Shown in pieces: positions 1 to 9,126 of a DNA stretch of 48,389 bases. Each line of letters opens with the position of its first letter. Position 1 is the stretch's first letter. The stretch covers positions 1 through 48,389 of the forward strand of contig CAZTVF010000029.1 of the NCBI GenBank assembly GCA_964616985.1, written 5' to 3'. This DNA comes from CAZTVF01 sp964616985 (GTDB lineage: Bacteria > Planctomycetota > Phycisphaerae > SM23-33). Below the pieces are notes generated by a model that was not told where the DNA came from, did not search any database, and was given only the letters and a program-made list of their open reading frames with translations. A program made the position numbers and the translations under genes.

Positions 1-29
1 CGACTTAATCATCGCGTGAGGGACGGTCT

Positions 30-536
30 GTGAACATCTGGATTCAGAAAAGCCGGCTGGCGCTCAAGGGCGGCCGTCGTGGATGGCACTGCAACGACTA
101 CCTCGACGGCGTCAAGATCGCCACCACGGAACGCTTTCCCTCGGGCGGGCGCAACTCTACGCAGAACCCCCGGAGCATGGCGTTCATCCGCCAGATCCAG
201 CCGGGCGATGTGGTGTTGCTGTACCAGGTCGACGATGAATCCATCCACGCGATCAGCAAAGCCGACTCCTGCGGCATGGAGGCGGACAAGGGCTCCCGAC
301 AGTACAACCTGTTCTACCTGAAGCCGGCCGCCACGGCATTTCGCCTGAAACACCCGCTGACCCTCACCGAGCTTCGGGCGACGGGCTGCGATCCCGAGTG
401 TTTCGGCCCGGCCACGGTGGGCCGCATTTTCCCGCTCAAGATGCAGGAATTCATCGGGATCGTCAAAGCCATCGCCCTGGTCAACCCCGATCAGTGCAAG
501 GAGCTGTCCGAGTGGGTGAAGGGCGGGCCGGGGTGA
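30..536 (+). CDS. EVE/PUA-like domain small protein
   Basis: This is a 168-residue soluble protein starting at GTG, with a GAGGGA Shine-Dalgarno about six bases upstream; an in-frame TAA lies just before it. It opens with NIWIQKSR and continues with a central I..GDVVLLYQ segment and a W-rich start. This resembles the EVE domain, a PUA-like fold that binds modified bases or nucleic acids. No signal peptide or membrane segment is visible. The fold assignment is my inference from pattern and length (EVE proteins are about 140-170 residues). The function is unknown, and neighbouring genes give no hint. Confidence 0.7.
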   Translation: MNIWIQKSRLALKGGRRGWHCNDYLDGVKIATTERFPSGGRNSTQNPRSMAFIRQIQPGDVVLLYQVDDESIHAISKADSCGMEADKGSRQYNLFYLKPAATAFRLKHPLTLTELRATGCDPECFGPATVGRIFPLKMQEFIGIVKAIALVNPDQCKELSEWVKGGPG

Positions 537-779
537 ACCAAGCCGGCGTCACCCCCGCCCCCGCATTGCACGCGTGCATTCGGTTTTCACTGGCGCCCTG
601 AGAACTTCACACAAGGCAAACCCGCAAGTCGCTCGCTTTCAGCGCTGTTCGCTGCCCAGGCCGCAAAAGGTTTGCAGTATCGTCAATTCGGAAGATAATC
701 AGGCAACAACGGCCACGATGGCCGCAGGCCAAGCGTATTTGCGAGACTTCCGTCCATAGATAAAGAAAGAGGATCAACC
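537..779. other. Intergenic spacer upstream of the oxidoreductase
   Basis: The 243-base spacer has no convincing reading frame. The only recognisable element is the GAGGA Shine-Dalgarno just before the ATG at 780. It presumably holds the promoter for the downstream gene, but I cannot pick a confident -35/-10 pair. Confidence 0.4.
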
Positions 780-1889
780 ATGGCTGCAAGGGCCAGATCA
801 GGTAACTCCACCAAAGCTATCGCTCCCGTGAAGAAACTCCGGGTGGGCTGTGTGGGCATCGGCGGCATTTTCAATGCGGTTCATGCGCCGGCGCTGCTCA
901 AGCATCCGGAAGTGGAGATCGTTTCGGTTTGCGATATCGTGGCCGACAAGGCCAAGAAGTTTGCCTCCGCCCAGGGCATCAAACACGTCTGCACGGATTT
1001 CCAGGAGCTTGTCGGCCGTAAAGACATCGATGCCGTCGACATCTGCACCCCCAACCTGTTTCACTCCCGGATCGCGATTGCCGCCCTTAAGTCCGGCAAG
1101 CACGTCTTCACGGAAAAGCCGGATGCGGTCAATGCCGACGAGGCCCGCAAGATGACCGAGGCCGCCAAGGCTTCGGGCAGGGTCCTCATGGCCATGCGAA
1201 ACAACCGCTTCCGTCCGGAGGCGCAGTTTCTCAAACGCTTCATCGCCGCCGGGAACATGGGCGACATCTACACCGGCCGTTGCGGGTGGATTCGCCGGCG
1301 CGGCATCCCCGGCAAGGGCGGTTGGTTCACCACCAAGGAACTCTCCGGCGGCGGCCCGCTGATTGATCTGGGCGTGCACATGATCGACCTGGCCATCTGG
1401 CTCATGGGCAATCCCCGTCCCGTGAGCGTCGATGGCTCGGCGTACTGCAAGTTCGCCAACGCCGAAGGCTCCGACTCGGTTCACAGCAACTTCGGCGAAG
1501 CGAAATCGGGCGGCGTTTTCGATGTCGAAGACCTGGCCGCCGGCTTCATTCGTTTCGACAACGGCGCATCGCTGCAAATCGAATTCTCGTGGGCCTCGAA
1601 CATCGAGAACGAAACGAATTTCGTCGAGCTTCGCGGCAGCAAGGCGGGTTTCTCGCTGCGCAACGACGGGCTGGGCATCTTCACCGAGATTGCCGACACG
1701 CTGTGCGATATCACGCCCCGCCTGGGCGGCGACGCCGTCGGCCAGCACGCGCGGAACCTCAATCACTTCATCGATGTGGTGCGCGGGCGGGCAGAGCCCA
1801 TCTTCGTTCCCCAGCAGGGCCTGCACATGATCCAGATCCTCACGGCGATCTACGAATCCGCCCGCGTGGGGAAATCGGTTCAACTTTAG
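780..1889 (+). CDS. Gfo/Idh/MocA family NAD(P)-dependent oxidoreductase
   Basis: This is a 369-residue cytoplasmic dehydrogenase. The N-terminal Rossmann fold is shown by VGCVGIGGIFNAVHAPAL (about residues 23-40). The family EKP motif (VFTEKPDAVN, about 110-120) carries the catalytic lysine. The second-half signature GGGPLIDLGVHMIDLAIWL follows, with D and H in the expected substrate-site positions. A short basic N-terminal extension precedes the fold. Members oxidise or reduce sugars, inositols or their derivatives. The neighbouring glycosidase-like genes fit a role in unusual sugar catabolism, but the substrate cannot be read from sequence. The start is supported by GAGGA eight bases upstream. 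Confidence 0.92.
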   Translation: MAARARSGNSTKAIAPVKKLRVGCVGIGGIFNAVHAPALLKHPEVEIVSVCDIVADKAKKFASAQGIKHVCTDFQELVGRKDIDAVDICTPNLFHSRIAIAALKSGKHVFTEKPDAVNADEARKMTEAAKASGRVLMAMRNNRFRPEAQFLKRFIAAGNMGDIYTGRCGWIRRRGIPGKGGWFTTKELSGGGPLIDLGVHMIDLAIWLMGNPRPVSVDGSAYCKFANAEGSDSVHSNFGEAKSGGVFDVEDLAAGFIRFDNGASLQIEFSWASNIENETNFVELRGSKAGFSLRNDGLGIFTEIADTLCDITPRLGGDAVGQHARNLNHFIDVVRGRAEPIFVPQQGLHMIQILTAIYESARVGKSVQL

Positions 1890-1906
1890 TCGGCCGCCGA
1901 TGTATC

Positions 1907-3922
1907 TCAGTTGCCAGCGAGAATGACCTGCAGACTCCAAGGCGGGAGATTTCTCAAGGTGACGCGGGCGCCGTCCGGCTCGGGCTGTAGTTCCAGTGCG
2001 CGATCTTCGTGGCCGACGGTCAGCAATCGCGCATCTGCGGCCTTGAAGCGAAGATGGATCGTCGCCTCGGGAATCTCGTCCATGCCCGCGTTCAGCAGCA
2101 TCACCGCGCCGCGCTGGCGGTCGGCAGAGAGACGAACTACGGAAATGAGCGGCACGGTCTGCTCGATCCGCAGCGGCATCAGGTCGCGGCTGATCCAGTC
2201 GGCGACATTCTGCAGTTGCAGGCGCTTCCCGACGGAGTGAACGAAGATCCAAGGCGCATAGCCCATGACGACCACTCGGCCGCCCAGTTCATTCTCGAAG
2301 GCGGTCATGCCGGGCCCCTGCGGGCGATAGAAATAGTCCTCCAGGGTCGTCAGGACTCGAACTCCCGGCGCGACGGGCTCCAGAACATCACCCATGCCCT
2401 TGGCGTCGCCCCAGAACTCGATCCTCGCGTCGCGCAGTTGTCCGGAGGCTGTGCCATTCAGCTCGTCGTCGGTGAAGCGTTCCATCAAGCCATTGTCCAG
2501 CCGCCTGGCCAGTCGCACGCCGGTGAGATGATCCAGGCCGCGTTCGGTCAGCACACTCAGCGCGGTGGAGTCCATCAGGACGCCGCCGGCCAGCATGCTT
2601 CTGAGGTCGGCATCGGAGAATGCTTCCGCCACCCGTCCGCTCAGAACGATCCCGCAGGCGGGCGCGTCGACGGCAATCGGCAGGCCGATCTCGCCCAGCA
2701 CCAGCGGCCGCGCGATGTCGTACTGGGGATTCCACGCCAGCCAGCGCTCCCCGTGTCGAACGGAACGCCGGGCCATCAACTGGTTGCTCCAGGCGGGCCA
2801 CAGCCCAACCGTCGGCAAGTCGGCTGCGTGCGCCACCCATTTCTCCCACAGCGGCCGGACGGGCGGGATCCTGTCCAGCAGCGGAAGGAAGTCTTCGTAC
2901 GCCAGCGCCAGCATGTTGAACGCGACGCCGTTGAGCCCGTAGGCAAGGGCGAGGCTGCATTCATTCACCATCGCCGTGCCCGACTTCTTGAGTCGCTGGT
3001 ACGGGAAGTTCTCCAGTTCGTATTGCACGTCGGCGATGGCCGCCGGCAAGGCGGTGCGCTGCCACCCGCACCCGATCGCCTTGTGGTACATCTCCAGCGG
3101 GTTGGCATCGCTGTAGAAGCCCCCGCCCGGCCTGGCCTTCGTGGCTCCCAGGGCGCCGAACCAACGGTCGAGGGCCTGGCCCGAGTAGGTCGTCCAAGCG
3201 GGCCCGCAGGACATCTTGCCGATTGCGATTCCCGGGTCCACCTCTCGAACGGCCCTGGCCACGTCCGACAGCAGGGACTCCAGACTGGCGGTATTCTGTT
3301 CGACCCACAACGCGCGCAGAGGACCCTGGGCGGGATCATCAAACGCCTCGGCCAATTCCTGGCGGGAGTATGCCCTCGCCGCCCTGGCGGCGAAGAGCCC
3401 CAGGCAGGTCGGACAGAAGCAGCCCCAGGCCACGCCATGATGGTGCATCCGAATGTCGTCATCGACCCAGACAAAATCGGGCCGCGCGGCGGCGACGAGC
3501 CGGTACTTGGCCTGCACGTAGGCCCGCATCTCGGGCGTGTTCGGACAGGCACAACCCGTGGAGACCGCGCCATCAAGACCGACCATGGCCTGGAAGGGAA
3601 GCGGCGGCATGTACGACCAACCTTCATTGATGTGCCCAATCGTGCAGAGCACATTGATGCCCGCCGATGGAATGCCCGCATCGCGGCAATCAGTTAGTCG
3701 CCGCGAGGCCATCTCCATGCGCCGGGCGTATACGTCCAGCGGGATGTACAGATGGTGGGTGAATGTCTCGAACAAAGCGATCTCATCGACGACGGGCCGG
3801 CATTCCCTCGCCAGCGCCAGCAGCCGGTGGAATGCCTGGTCCGTCTCCCAGTGCGGCAGGGCGATTCGCCAGGACAGCGTCAGTTTCTCTCTCGGTGCCA
3901 CAGATCGTCTGGTCTCGCTCAT
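1907..3922 (-). CDS. Glycosidase-like TIM-barrel protein (GH42/beta-galactosidase-like)
   Basis: The protein has 671 residues from the ATG at 3922 (MSETRRSV); a GTG 57 bases upstream is a possible but less likely start. A TIM-barrel-like N-terminal half has FVWVDDDIRMHHHG followed by a GCFCPTC pair of cysteines, a pattern seen in uncharacterised planctomycete glycosidase relatives. The middle looks like a beta-galactosidase trimerisation/amidotransferase-like domain (LWPAWSNQL, GGVLMDSTAL). The C terminus is beta-rich. No signal peptide is visible, so it is probably cytoplasmic. It converges with the oxidoreductase. Catalytic residues and substrate are not established; the family call is inference. 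Confidence 0.75.
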   Translation of the reverse strand: MSETRRSVAPREKLTLSWRIALPHWETDQAFHRLLALARECRPVVDEIALFETFTHHLYIPLDVYARRMEMASRRLTDCRDAGIPSAGINVLCTIGHINEGWSYMPPLPFQAMVGLDGAVSTGCACPNTPEMRAYVQAKYRLVAAARPDFVWVDDDIRMHHHGVAWGCFCPTCLGLFAARAARAYSRQELAEAFDDPAQGPLRALWVEQNTASLESLLSDVARAVREVDPGIAIGKMSCGPAWTTYSGQALDRWFGALGATKARPGGGFYSDANPLEMYHKAIGCGWQRTALPAAIADVQYELENFPYQRLKKSGTAMVNECSLALAYGLNGVAFNMLALAYEDFLPLLDRIPPVRPLWEKWVAHAADLPTVGLWPAWSNQLMARRSVRHGERWLAWNPQYDIARPLVLGEIGLPIAVDAPACGIVLSGRVAEAFSDADLRSMLAGGVLMDSTALSVLTERGLDHLTGVRLARRLDNGLMERFTDDELNGTASGQLRDARIEFWGDAKGMGDVLEPVAPGVRVLTTLEDYFYRPQGPGMTAFENELGGRVVVMGYAPWIFVHSVGKRLQLQNVADWISRDLMPLRIEQTVPLISVVRLSADRQRGAVMLLNAGMDEIPEATIHLRFKAADARLLTVGHEDRALELQPEPDGARVTLRNLPPWSLQVILAGN

Positions 3923-4116
3923 GGGCTGCCCATCCTTTGGGTTCAACGATAATCCTTCTGTCGCTGCCGTCAAGCACAAGCTTTCGTAAGGGAGACGGCC
4001 GGGGCATACGACTTGCCGGTCATCCCGGTTTTTCGATGGCTCACGCGGGACGGCGAGCTATCATCGTGCGAACGTGATCGACGATTTCGCGTGAACGACT
4101 ATGAGTGAGGGCTGCA

Positions 4117-5796
4117 ATGATCAAAGAGCCGGTGTCCGTATACATCAACTGGGCGGCTTACGATGAACTGTCGGACAACGTTGAGTTGACGGAGGAACTC
4201 GCCCTGCGGCAACTCGACGAGTTGATCCGCCTTCAGGGGCTTGGCGCGCGGTTCGACTACTACATGATGGACGCGTTCTGGTTTGCGCCGGACGGCGCGT
4301 ACCGCGCCTGGCGGCGGCCTCACTGGCCTGGCGGACCGGACCGGTGGCTGGAGCGTTGCCATGCCGCGGGCGTCAAGCCTGGCTTGTGGGTGACGGCGAA
4401 TACGCTGTGCAAGATGGAGTGCCCTCCGGCATGGCGTGAATCTCTGGATGAGGAGCATAAGGCCCTTTGCTGCTTCTACGGCGGATTCCTGGCCGACTTC
4501 GTTCTGGCGCTGCACGAGTGGTATGAGCGAGGCGTGCGGGCGTTCAAGTTCGACTTCGCCAATTTCCTCGCCGCACCGCGTTCACTGCGGAACGTCATGA
4601 CCCCGTCAGAGATCCGAAGCGCCAACGTGACGGCGTGGCAAGGGGCGATGAGGGCTTTCCGGCGCGAGCATCCCGACGTGCTGCTGTTAGGGTACAACGG
4701 GTTTGAGGAGGCGCCGGCGCAGCATGGCACGTCGCTGCCGCTCGTGCGGGCGATCGACCTGCGATGGCTGGAGGTTTTCGATTCGCTCTACTGCGGCGAC
4801 CCCAGGCCGGCGGACGTTCCGGCCATGAATTTCTGGCGGTCGAAGGATGTGTATTCCGATCACGTGGTGCGGGTGTACGAATGGAACAACCTGCCGTTGT
4901 CGAGGATCGACAACTCCGGCTTCATGATCGGCACGACCGGGACGTGCTACTACCGACGCACGGCCGCCTGGCAGGGAATGCTGATTCTCTCGCTGGCCCG
5001 CGGCGGCTGGGTCAACACGTACTACGGCAACCTGGATCTGCTGGACGAGGAGAAGGGGCGCTGGTTCGCGCGCGTGCAGAGCTGGTACCTTGAGCTGCAG
5101 AAGAACGGCCGCGTCACGACCTTCGGGGGCATGCCCGGCGAGGCGGCGCCGTATGGGTTCGCGGCCATGCGTGACGGCAGCGGTCTGCTGGCCGTGGTCA
5201 ACCCGGGCCAATTGCCGGCGGACCTGCCGCTGCCCATCGCCGCGGGCAAGCCACGGCGACTGCTGTTCCGCGACGCAGGGTTTGTCCCACAACTTACCGG
5301 CGACGTTGTGCGCCTGGGCCCCGAGCAGTTGGCCCTGATCGGCGTGGGCGATTACGCTGCCCACCAGTACGATCTGGGCCTCCAGCAGGACATGCGCATT
5401 CCCGCTGACAGCCGGCTGCTGGCCGAGTTCGCCGGCAAGGACAACGAGCATCGAATTGCATGCCCGCTTGCCGCGCCGCCTCGCGATGGGCGGCTGCGGG
5501 TCGTGCTGTGTCAGCGTGATGGCGGAGGGCCGCTACGTCTCTCAGGCGGCTCGCCGCCGAAGGGCAAGACCATGGGCCAACTGCTCCTCATCCGCGCCCA
5601 GCAGGATGGCCGCGACGTGCCTGTCGAGATTGCCTATGACAAGGCGATCTGGAGCGGCCTGTCCTGGGCCGTCGGCGAGATCGATTGCCCCTCGTTGAAG
5701 GCGGACACGCCGCTGTCGCTGCATTGCGAATCCAAGGACCCCAGGCCGCTGTCGCTGACGGTGGCCGTCTACCACACGAACGATCAGACCCCCTGA
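4117..5796 (+). CDS. Alpha-galactosidase-like (GH27/GH36-like) TIM-barrel protein
   Basis: The protein has 559 residues from the ATG at 4117, placed by GAGG seven bases upstream. Barrel strands carry YYMMDAFWF, GVKPGLWV and AFKFDFANF; the last D lies where GH27/GH36/GH31 enzymes keep the nucleophile. A later TTGTCYYRR and GGWVNTYYGNLDL region resembles the second half of melibiase-type barrels. The C-terminal 150 residues look like a beta-sandwich. No signal peptide is seen. The next gene follows 33 bases downstream on the same strand and encodes another sugar-hydrolase-like barrel, so the two probably form one transcription unit. Substrate unknown. Confidence 0.75.
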   Translation: MIKEPVSVYINWAAYDELSDNVELTEELALRQLDELIRLQGLGARFDYYMMDAFWFAPDGAYRAWRRPHWPGGPDRWLERCHAAGVKPGLWVTANTLCKMECPPAWRESLDEEHKALCCFYGGFLADFVLALHEWYERGVRAFKFDFANFLAAPRSLRNVMTPSEIRSANVTAWQGAMRAFRREHPDVLLLGYNGFEEAPAQHGTSLPLVRAIDLRWLEVFDSLYCGDPRPADVPAMNFWRSKDVYSDHVVRVYEWNNLPLSRIDNSGFMIGTTGTCYYRRTAAWQGMLILSLARGGWVNTYYGNLDLLDEEKGRWFARVQSWYLELQKNGRVTTFGGMPGEAAPYGFAAMRDGSGLLAVVNPGQLPADLPLPIAAGKPRRLLFRDAGFVPQLTGDVVRLGPEQLALIGVGDYAAHQYDLGLQQDMRIPADSRLLAEFAGKDNEHRIACPLAAPPRDGRLRVVLCQRDGGGPLRLSGGSPPKGKTMGQLLLIRAQQDGRDVPVEIAYDKAIWSGLSWAVGEIDCPSLKADTPLSLHCESKDPRPLSLTVAVYHTNDQTP

Positions 5797-5829
5797 TCGT
5801 CGATGGGCTGATGAGCCAGGAGCGTCTCC

Positions 5830-6987
5830 ATGAGTACATTGGATCCCGGATCTCTCGAGCGGTCTATTGCCCAACGACTGGCGGCCCGGAAGTTCCCCTC
5901 GGTGTTCCAGGCGTGGAACCCGGCCGACAACCTGCAGGGCGAAGACCGACTGGTGACGCTGGCGAGGCACGACCTGGCATGGATCGGCCCCGAGGCCATG
6001 GGCATGAAGTGGAACGATGCCTTCGCGGGCTTGGCCACGGGTTTCGCCCCCGAGACCATCGCGGCCGGCATGGCGCGGCGGCGCATGCTACTGGAGATGA
6101 ACCCGTGCATGGTGCTGCTGACGGAGATTCGCTACCGCGACGCGGGCGAGCGTTTCCTGCCCAAGGATCATGCCTGGTGGAAGCGGGACGCCCAGGGCAA
6201 ACTGGTCATGGGTTGGGAGGAGGGGCATTTCATCCAACTCGACTTCGCCAACCCCCCCTACCGCGAGCACGTCGCGGGCCAGGCGGCGGCCGCGGTGAAA
6301 TCGGGCGTGTTCGATGGCGTGATGCTTGACTGGTGGCATGACGATGACGAGCGACTGGCCTTGGTGCAGGCCGTGCGCGAGGCGATCGGGCCTGACGCGC
6401 TCATCATTGCCAACACCAATGACCGCACCTGCCCGCGCACAGCCACGCACATCAACGGCTACTTCATGGAATGCACCGTGACCGACCGCCCGGCCAAGTG
6501 GCAGCAGATCGCCGAAACCCTCACATGGGCCCAGACCCATCTCCGGGCCCCGCGGGTCAACTGTTTGGAAACCTGGTACCACACCGGCCGCGAGGACCTG
6601 CACCTGATGCGAGCGACCACGACGCTGGCTTTGACGCACAGCGATGGCTATTGCCTGTTCAGCGATCCCAACCCCCTTCCCACGCCCGATCATCTGCACA
6701 ACTGGTATCCCTTCTGGGACAAGAGCCTCGGCCGCCCGCTTCCGCCTGATGCCCCCTGCCCCGACGGCCCGGAATTCTTCGCCGCATGGAACCTTTCGAC
6801 GCCTCTGCCGCCCGGGCAATGCCAGGCCGTCGCGCGACACTTCGAGAACGGCACGGCTGTGTATAACCCGATGGGGCACGAGGCCATCGTCGTCCGCTTC
6901 CGCCGCCACCGCACCAGTGCCGCCACCGGGCGGCGATCCGCCGAGCACTACCTCGCCAACTGCGATGGCGATCTCTACCTGGCCTGA
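5830..6987 (+). CDS. Putative glycoside hydrolase, TIM-barrel, uncharacterised family
   Basis: This 385-residue protein shows FPSVFQAWNPADN near the start, FIQLDFANPPYREHV in the middle and FDGVMLDWWHDDDE. These acidic strand ends are typical of retaining glycosidase barrels. IIANTNDRT and YCLFSDPNPLPTPDHLHNWYPFWD complete the barrel. The last 60 residues are a short beta-rich tail. No export signal is visible. It probably acts with the preceding gene on an imported oligosaccharide, but no family can be named with certainty. The ATG at 5830 follows GGAGCGTCTCC. Confidence 0.7.
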   Translation: MSTLDPGSLERSIAQRLAARKFPSVFQAWNPADNLQGEDRLVTLARHDLAWIGPEAMGMKWNDAFAGLATGFAPETIAAGMARRRMLLEMNPCMVLLTEIRYRDAGERFLPKDHAWWKRDAQGKLVMGWEEGHFIQLDFANPPYREHVAGQAAAAVKSGVFDGVMLDWWHDDDERLALVQAVREAIGPDALIIANTNDRTCPRTATHINGYFMECTVTDRPAKWQQIAETLTWAQTHLRAPRVNCLETWYHTGREDLHLMRATTTLALTHSDGYCLFSDPNPLPTPDHLHNWYPFWDKSLGRPLPPDAPCPDGPEFFAAWNLSTPLPPGQCQAVARHFENGTAVYNPMGHEAIVVRFRRHRTSAATGRRSAEHYLANCDGDLYLA

Positions 6988-6999
6988 CCGCGATGCCGC

Positions 7000-7662
7000 C
7001 TACGAGCCCGCCGACGCCGGCGGCTGCAATGTGGAATCCAGCCGGTGGGCACGGCGGAATTCGCCCTGCGCGCGGGAGTGATCGTTGCGCGCCTGGCAGA
7101 GCAGCGCGAGGTTGTAGTGGGCCTGCCCGGCGGGAACGATCTGGCTGTACACGGCCAGGGCCTCCTCGTATCGCCCCAGCATGCCCAGGGCCACAGCCAG
7201 ATTGCCGCGGGGGCGCGCGTCGCCACCGGCAGCAGCCGCTTGAATGAAGAGCTCAATGGCAGGCTCGTACTGCCTCTGGAGGAGGCAGCACATGCCCATG
7301 TCGTTCAGCAGGGTCGCGTTGCCGGGGGCGACCTCCAGGCCCGCCTGCAGCACGGCCACGGCGTCGTCGGGGCGGTGATGACGCATATGCAGTTGTGCCA
7401 GATCGACGTACGCAGACAGACATCGCGGATACTCGCGCAGGATGTGGATGAGCACCTCCGCGCACGAATCATCCTTCCCCTGGGCGGCCAGGATCCTCGC
7501 CAGCGAGAGCAGCGTCTGGGGCGTGGGAGTGCGATCCGCGCCGGAGGCAAATTCCGCGTCTCCGGGATTCTCCTTGGTGAAGGACGACTCCGCGGCCGCA
7601 CAGCCGACCAGCGTCGTGAACATGGCGGCCGCCGTGAACAGGTTTCTCAGCAAGACGATCAC
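7000..7662 (-). CDS. tadD: TPR lipoprotein of the Tad pilus locus (TadD-like)
   Basis: The gene encodes 220 residues from a GTG that overlaps the upstream stop by four bases (GTGA). The N terminus is a lipoprotein signal (LFTAAAMFTTLVGC), so Cys19 should be lipidated. At least three tetratricopeptide repeats follow, for example YPRCLSAYVDLAQLHMRHHR and NATLLNDMGMCCLLQRQYEPA (repeat span about residues 50-200). TadD proteins are TPR lipoproteins that help assemble or localise the Tad secretin. This is the last gene of the pilus operon, and translational coupling to the previous gene is likely. Confidence 0.85.
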   Translation of the reverse strand: MIVLLRNLFTAAAMFTTLVGCAAAESSFTKENPGDAEFASGADRTPTPQTLLSLARILAAQGKDDSCAEVLIHILREYPRCLSAYVDLAQLHMRHHRPDDAVAVLQAGLEVAPGNATLLNDMGMCCLLQRQYEPAIELFIQAAAAGGDARPRGNLAVALGMLGRYEEALAVYSQIVPAGQAHYNLALLCQARNDHSRAQGEFRRAHRLDSTLQPPASAGS

Positions 7663-8165
7663 TTGGCCACCCCCTTGGCGCTGTCGGGTCTTGCAGGGGC
7701 CGGCTGCACGAGCGCATCGGCGCGTTCCAGCAGTTCCACCGCCCGCACGGAACTCTGGCCCTCGCCGCCGGGCATCTGCTCGACCGCCAGGGACAGGCCG
7801 CCGGCGCCGCTCCTGGCGATGGCCGCAGCCACGGTCTCGACGCGCGCCTTGTACAGTTCGTCCGATGCAGTCCCGCGGCTGAGATTGACACAAGGGTTCT
7901 GGTCGGCGTGGCGGGCGAGGGTGGCCAGGTCCGCCTGCCCCAACGCGTTGAGCGTGGCGCTGCCGGAGGCGAAATGGTACGGATACAATGTGTGCTGCGC
8001 GACGACGGCAGCCTCGATCTGCGTATCCTGCGCCGCCTGGATCAATCGTCCATCGATCGACGCCGGCGCCGGCGGAGGCTCCTGGCAGCCCGGACACATC
8101 AAGCCGGTCAAAAGGGCGAAGCCCAACAACGCCAGCCGCATCAGTTTCCGCATCTGCTGGTTCAT
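7659..8165 (-). CDS. Lipoprotein of the Tad operon, OmpA/CpaD-like
   Basis: This 168-residue protein has a lipoprotein signal (LALLGFALLTGLMCPGC) and a body with LYPYHFASGSATLNALGQADL and LSRGTASDELYKARVETV. Such a pattern recalls OmpA-like or CpaD-like envelope proteins that anchor pilus machinery. The start ATG overlaps the stop of the preceding tadC-like gene by four bases, and its own stop overlaps the next start, so all three should be co-translated. The exact role in the pilus is an inference from position. Confidence 0.75.
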   Translation of the reverse strand: MNQQMRKLMRLALLGFALLTGLMCPGCQEPPPAPASIDGRLIQAAQDTQIEAAVVAQHTLYPYHFASGSATLNALGQADLATLARHADQNPCVNLSRGTASDELYKARVETVAAAIARSGAGGLSLAVEQMPGGEGQSSVRAVELLERADALVQPAPARPDSAKGVAK

Positions 8166-9076
8166 GACGATCCTCCGAAGATTTTGCTCAACGAGATGAT
8201 GGCCGAGCCGACCATGACGATCATGACGGCGGGAAAGATGAACAACACCATCGGCGCCAGAAGCTTGACGGCCATCTTCTCGGCCCGTTCTTCGGCCCGC
8301 TGGCTGCGGGTCTGGCGCATCGATGCCGCGAACGACTGCAGGGCCGAGGCGACACTGGTGCCGAAACGGTCGCTCTGAACCATGATGGCCACCAGCGAAG
8401 ACAGGTCGTCGCCGCCCGTGCGTTCCGCCATGTGGCGCAGGGCAAGCGGGCGGGCGGCGCCGAGGTGGACCTCCAGGTTGGTCAGGGCCATTTCGTCGGC
8501 GAGGGTCGGGCAGACCTGGCGAATCTCTTCGGAGACGGCGTTCCAGGCGGTGTCGAGCCCCATGCCGGCCGAGATGCAGATCTCCAGCAGATCCAGCGCG
8601 TCGGGCAGGTGCATGCGGACAAGTTCGCATCGCTTGCGGCTGCGCAGGTGGACGACGATGTTGGGCACGAAGAAACCGCAGCCCGCGCCCATCGCCACCA
8701 GAAGCCCGCCCGTCGTCAGCGGCAGGAAGGTCAGCAGCATGACGATGAGCATGATCGTCCCGCCCGTGACCAGCGAGAGCATCTTGGCGCCCATGTAGAC
8801 CTTGGCCGCCCCATGGCTGTGAAAGCCGGCCCTCGCGAGTTCTTCCCGCAGCGACTGCGAGCCGTGCGACGAGCCCACCTGGCCGCCGATGCGATTGAGC
8901 GACTCGACCATGCGTTTGCGTATGGAAGGGCCGGAATCCGTTGGCGACGGCGCCGCTTCCAGGCCGTGCAGCCGGTCCTGCAGGGGCTTGCGCCGGGCGT
9001 ACCGACCCAGCAGGACCGAGCCGCCCACGCTCAGCACCGCCAGCAGCGTCAGGATGGGAATGACAATGTGTTCCAT
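8162..9076 (-). CDS. tadC: Tad pilus inner-membrane protein TadC (T2SS F domain)
   Basis: This 304-residue protein starts at the ATG at 9076 with AAGGA four bases upstream. It contains an N-terminal membrane helix, a central pair (MLLTFLPLTTGGLLVAMGAG) and a C-terminal helix (LLAPMVLFIFPAVMIVMVG), framing the GspF-type domain (about residues 150-270). The motif ISAGMGLDTAWNAV is characteristic. TadB and TadC form the inner-membrane platform on which the TadA ATPase acts. It lies 50 bases downstream of tadB. Confidence 0.93.
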   Translation of the reverse strand: MEHIVIPILTLLAVLSVGGSVLLGRYARRKPLQDRLHGLEAAPSPTDSGPSIRKRMVESLNRIGGQVGSSHGSQSLREELARAGFHSHGAAKVYMGAKMLSLVTGGTIMLIVMLLTFLPLTTGGLLVAMGAGCGFFVPNIVVHLRSRKRCELVRMHLPDALDLLEICISAGMGLDTAWNAVSEEIRQVCPTLADEMALTNLEVHLGAARPLALRHMAERTGGDDLSSLVAIMVQSDRFGTSVASALQSFAASMRQTRSQRAEERAEKMAVKLLAPMVLFIFPAVMIVMVGSAIISLSKIFGGSS

Positions 9077-9126
9077 AGAATCCTTCAAGGCAGCGGCGAT
9101 CTCCAGACCGCCGCGCCGCGGTCACA

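Noticed and set aside
537..603. Sec readthrough of the EVE-like gene at TGA 534-536
   Set aside because: The downstream frame is Pro-rich and unlike a folded domain, and the protein is already of normal family length.
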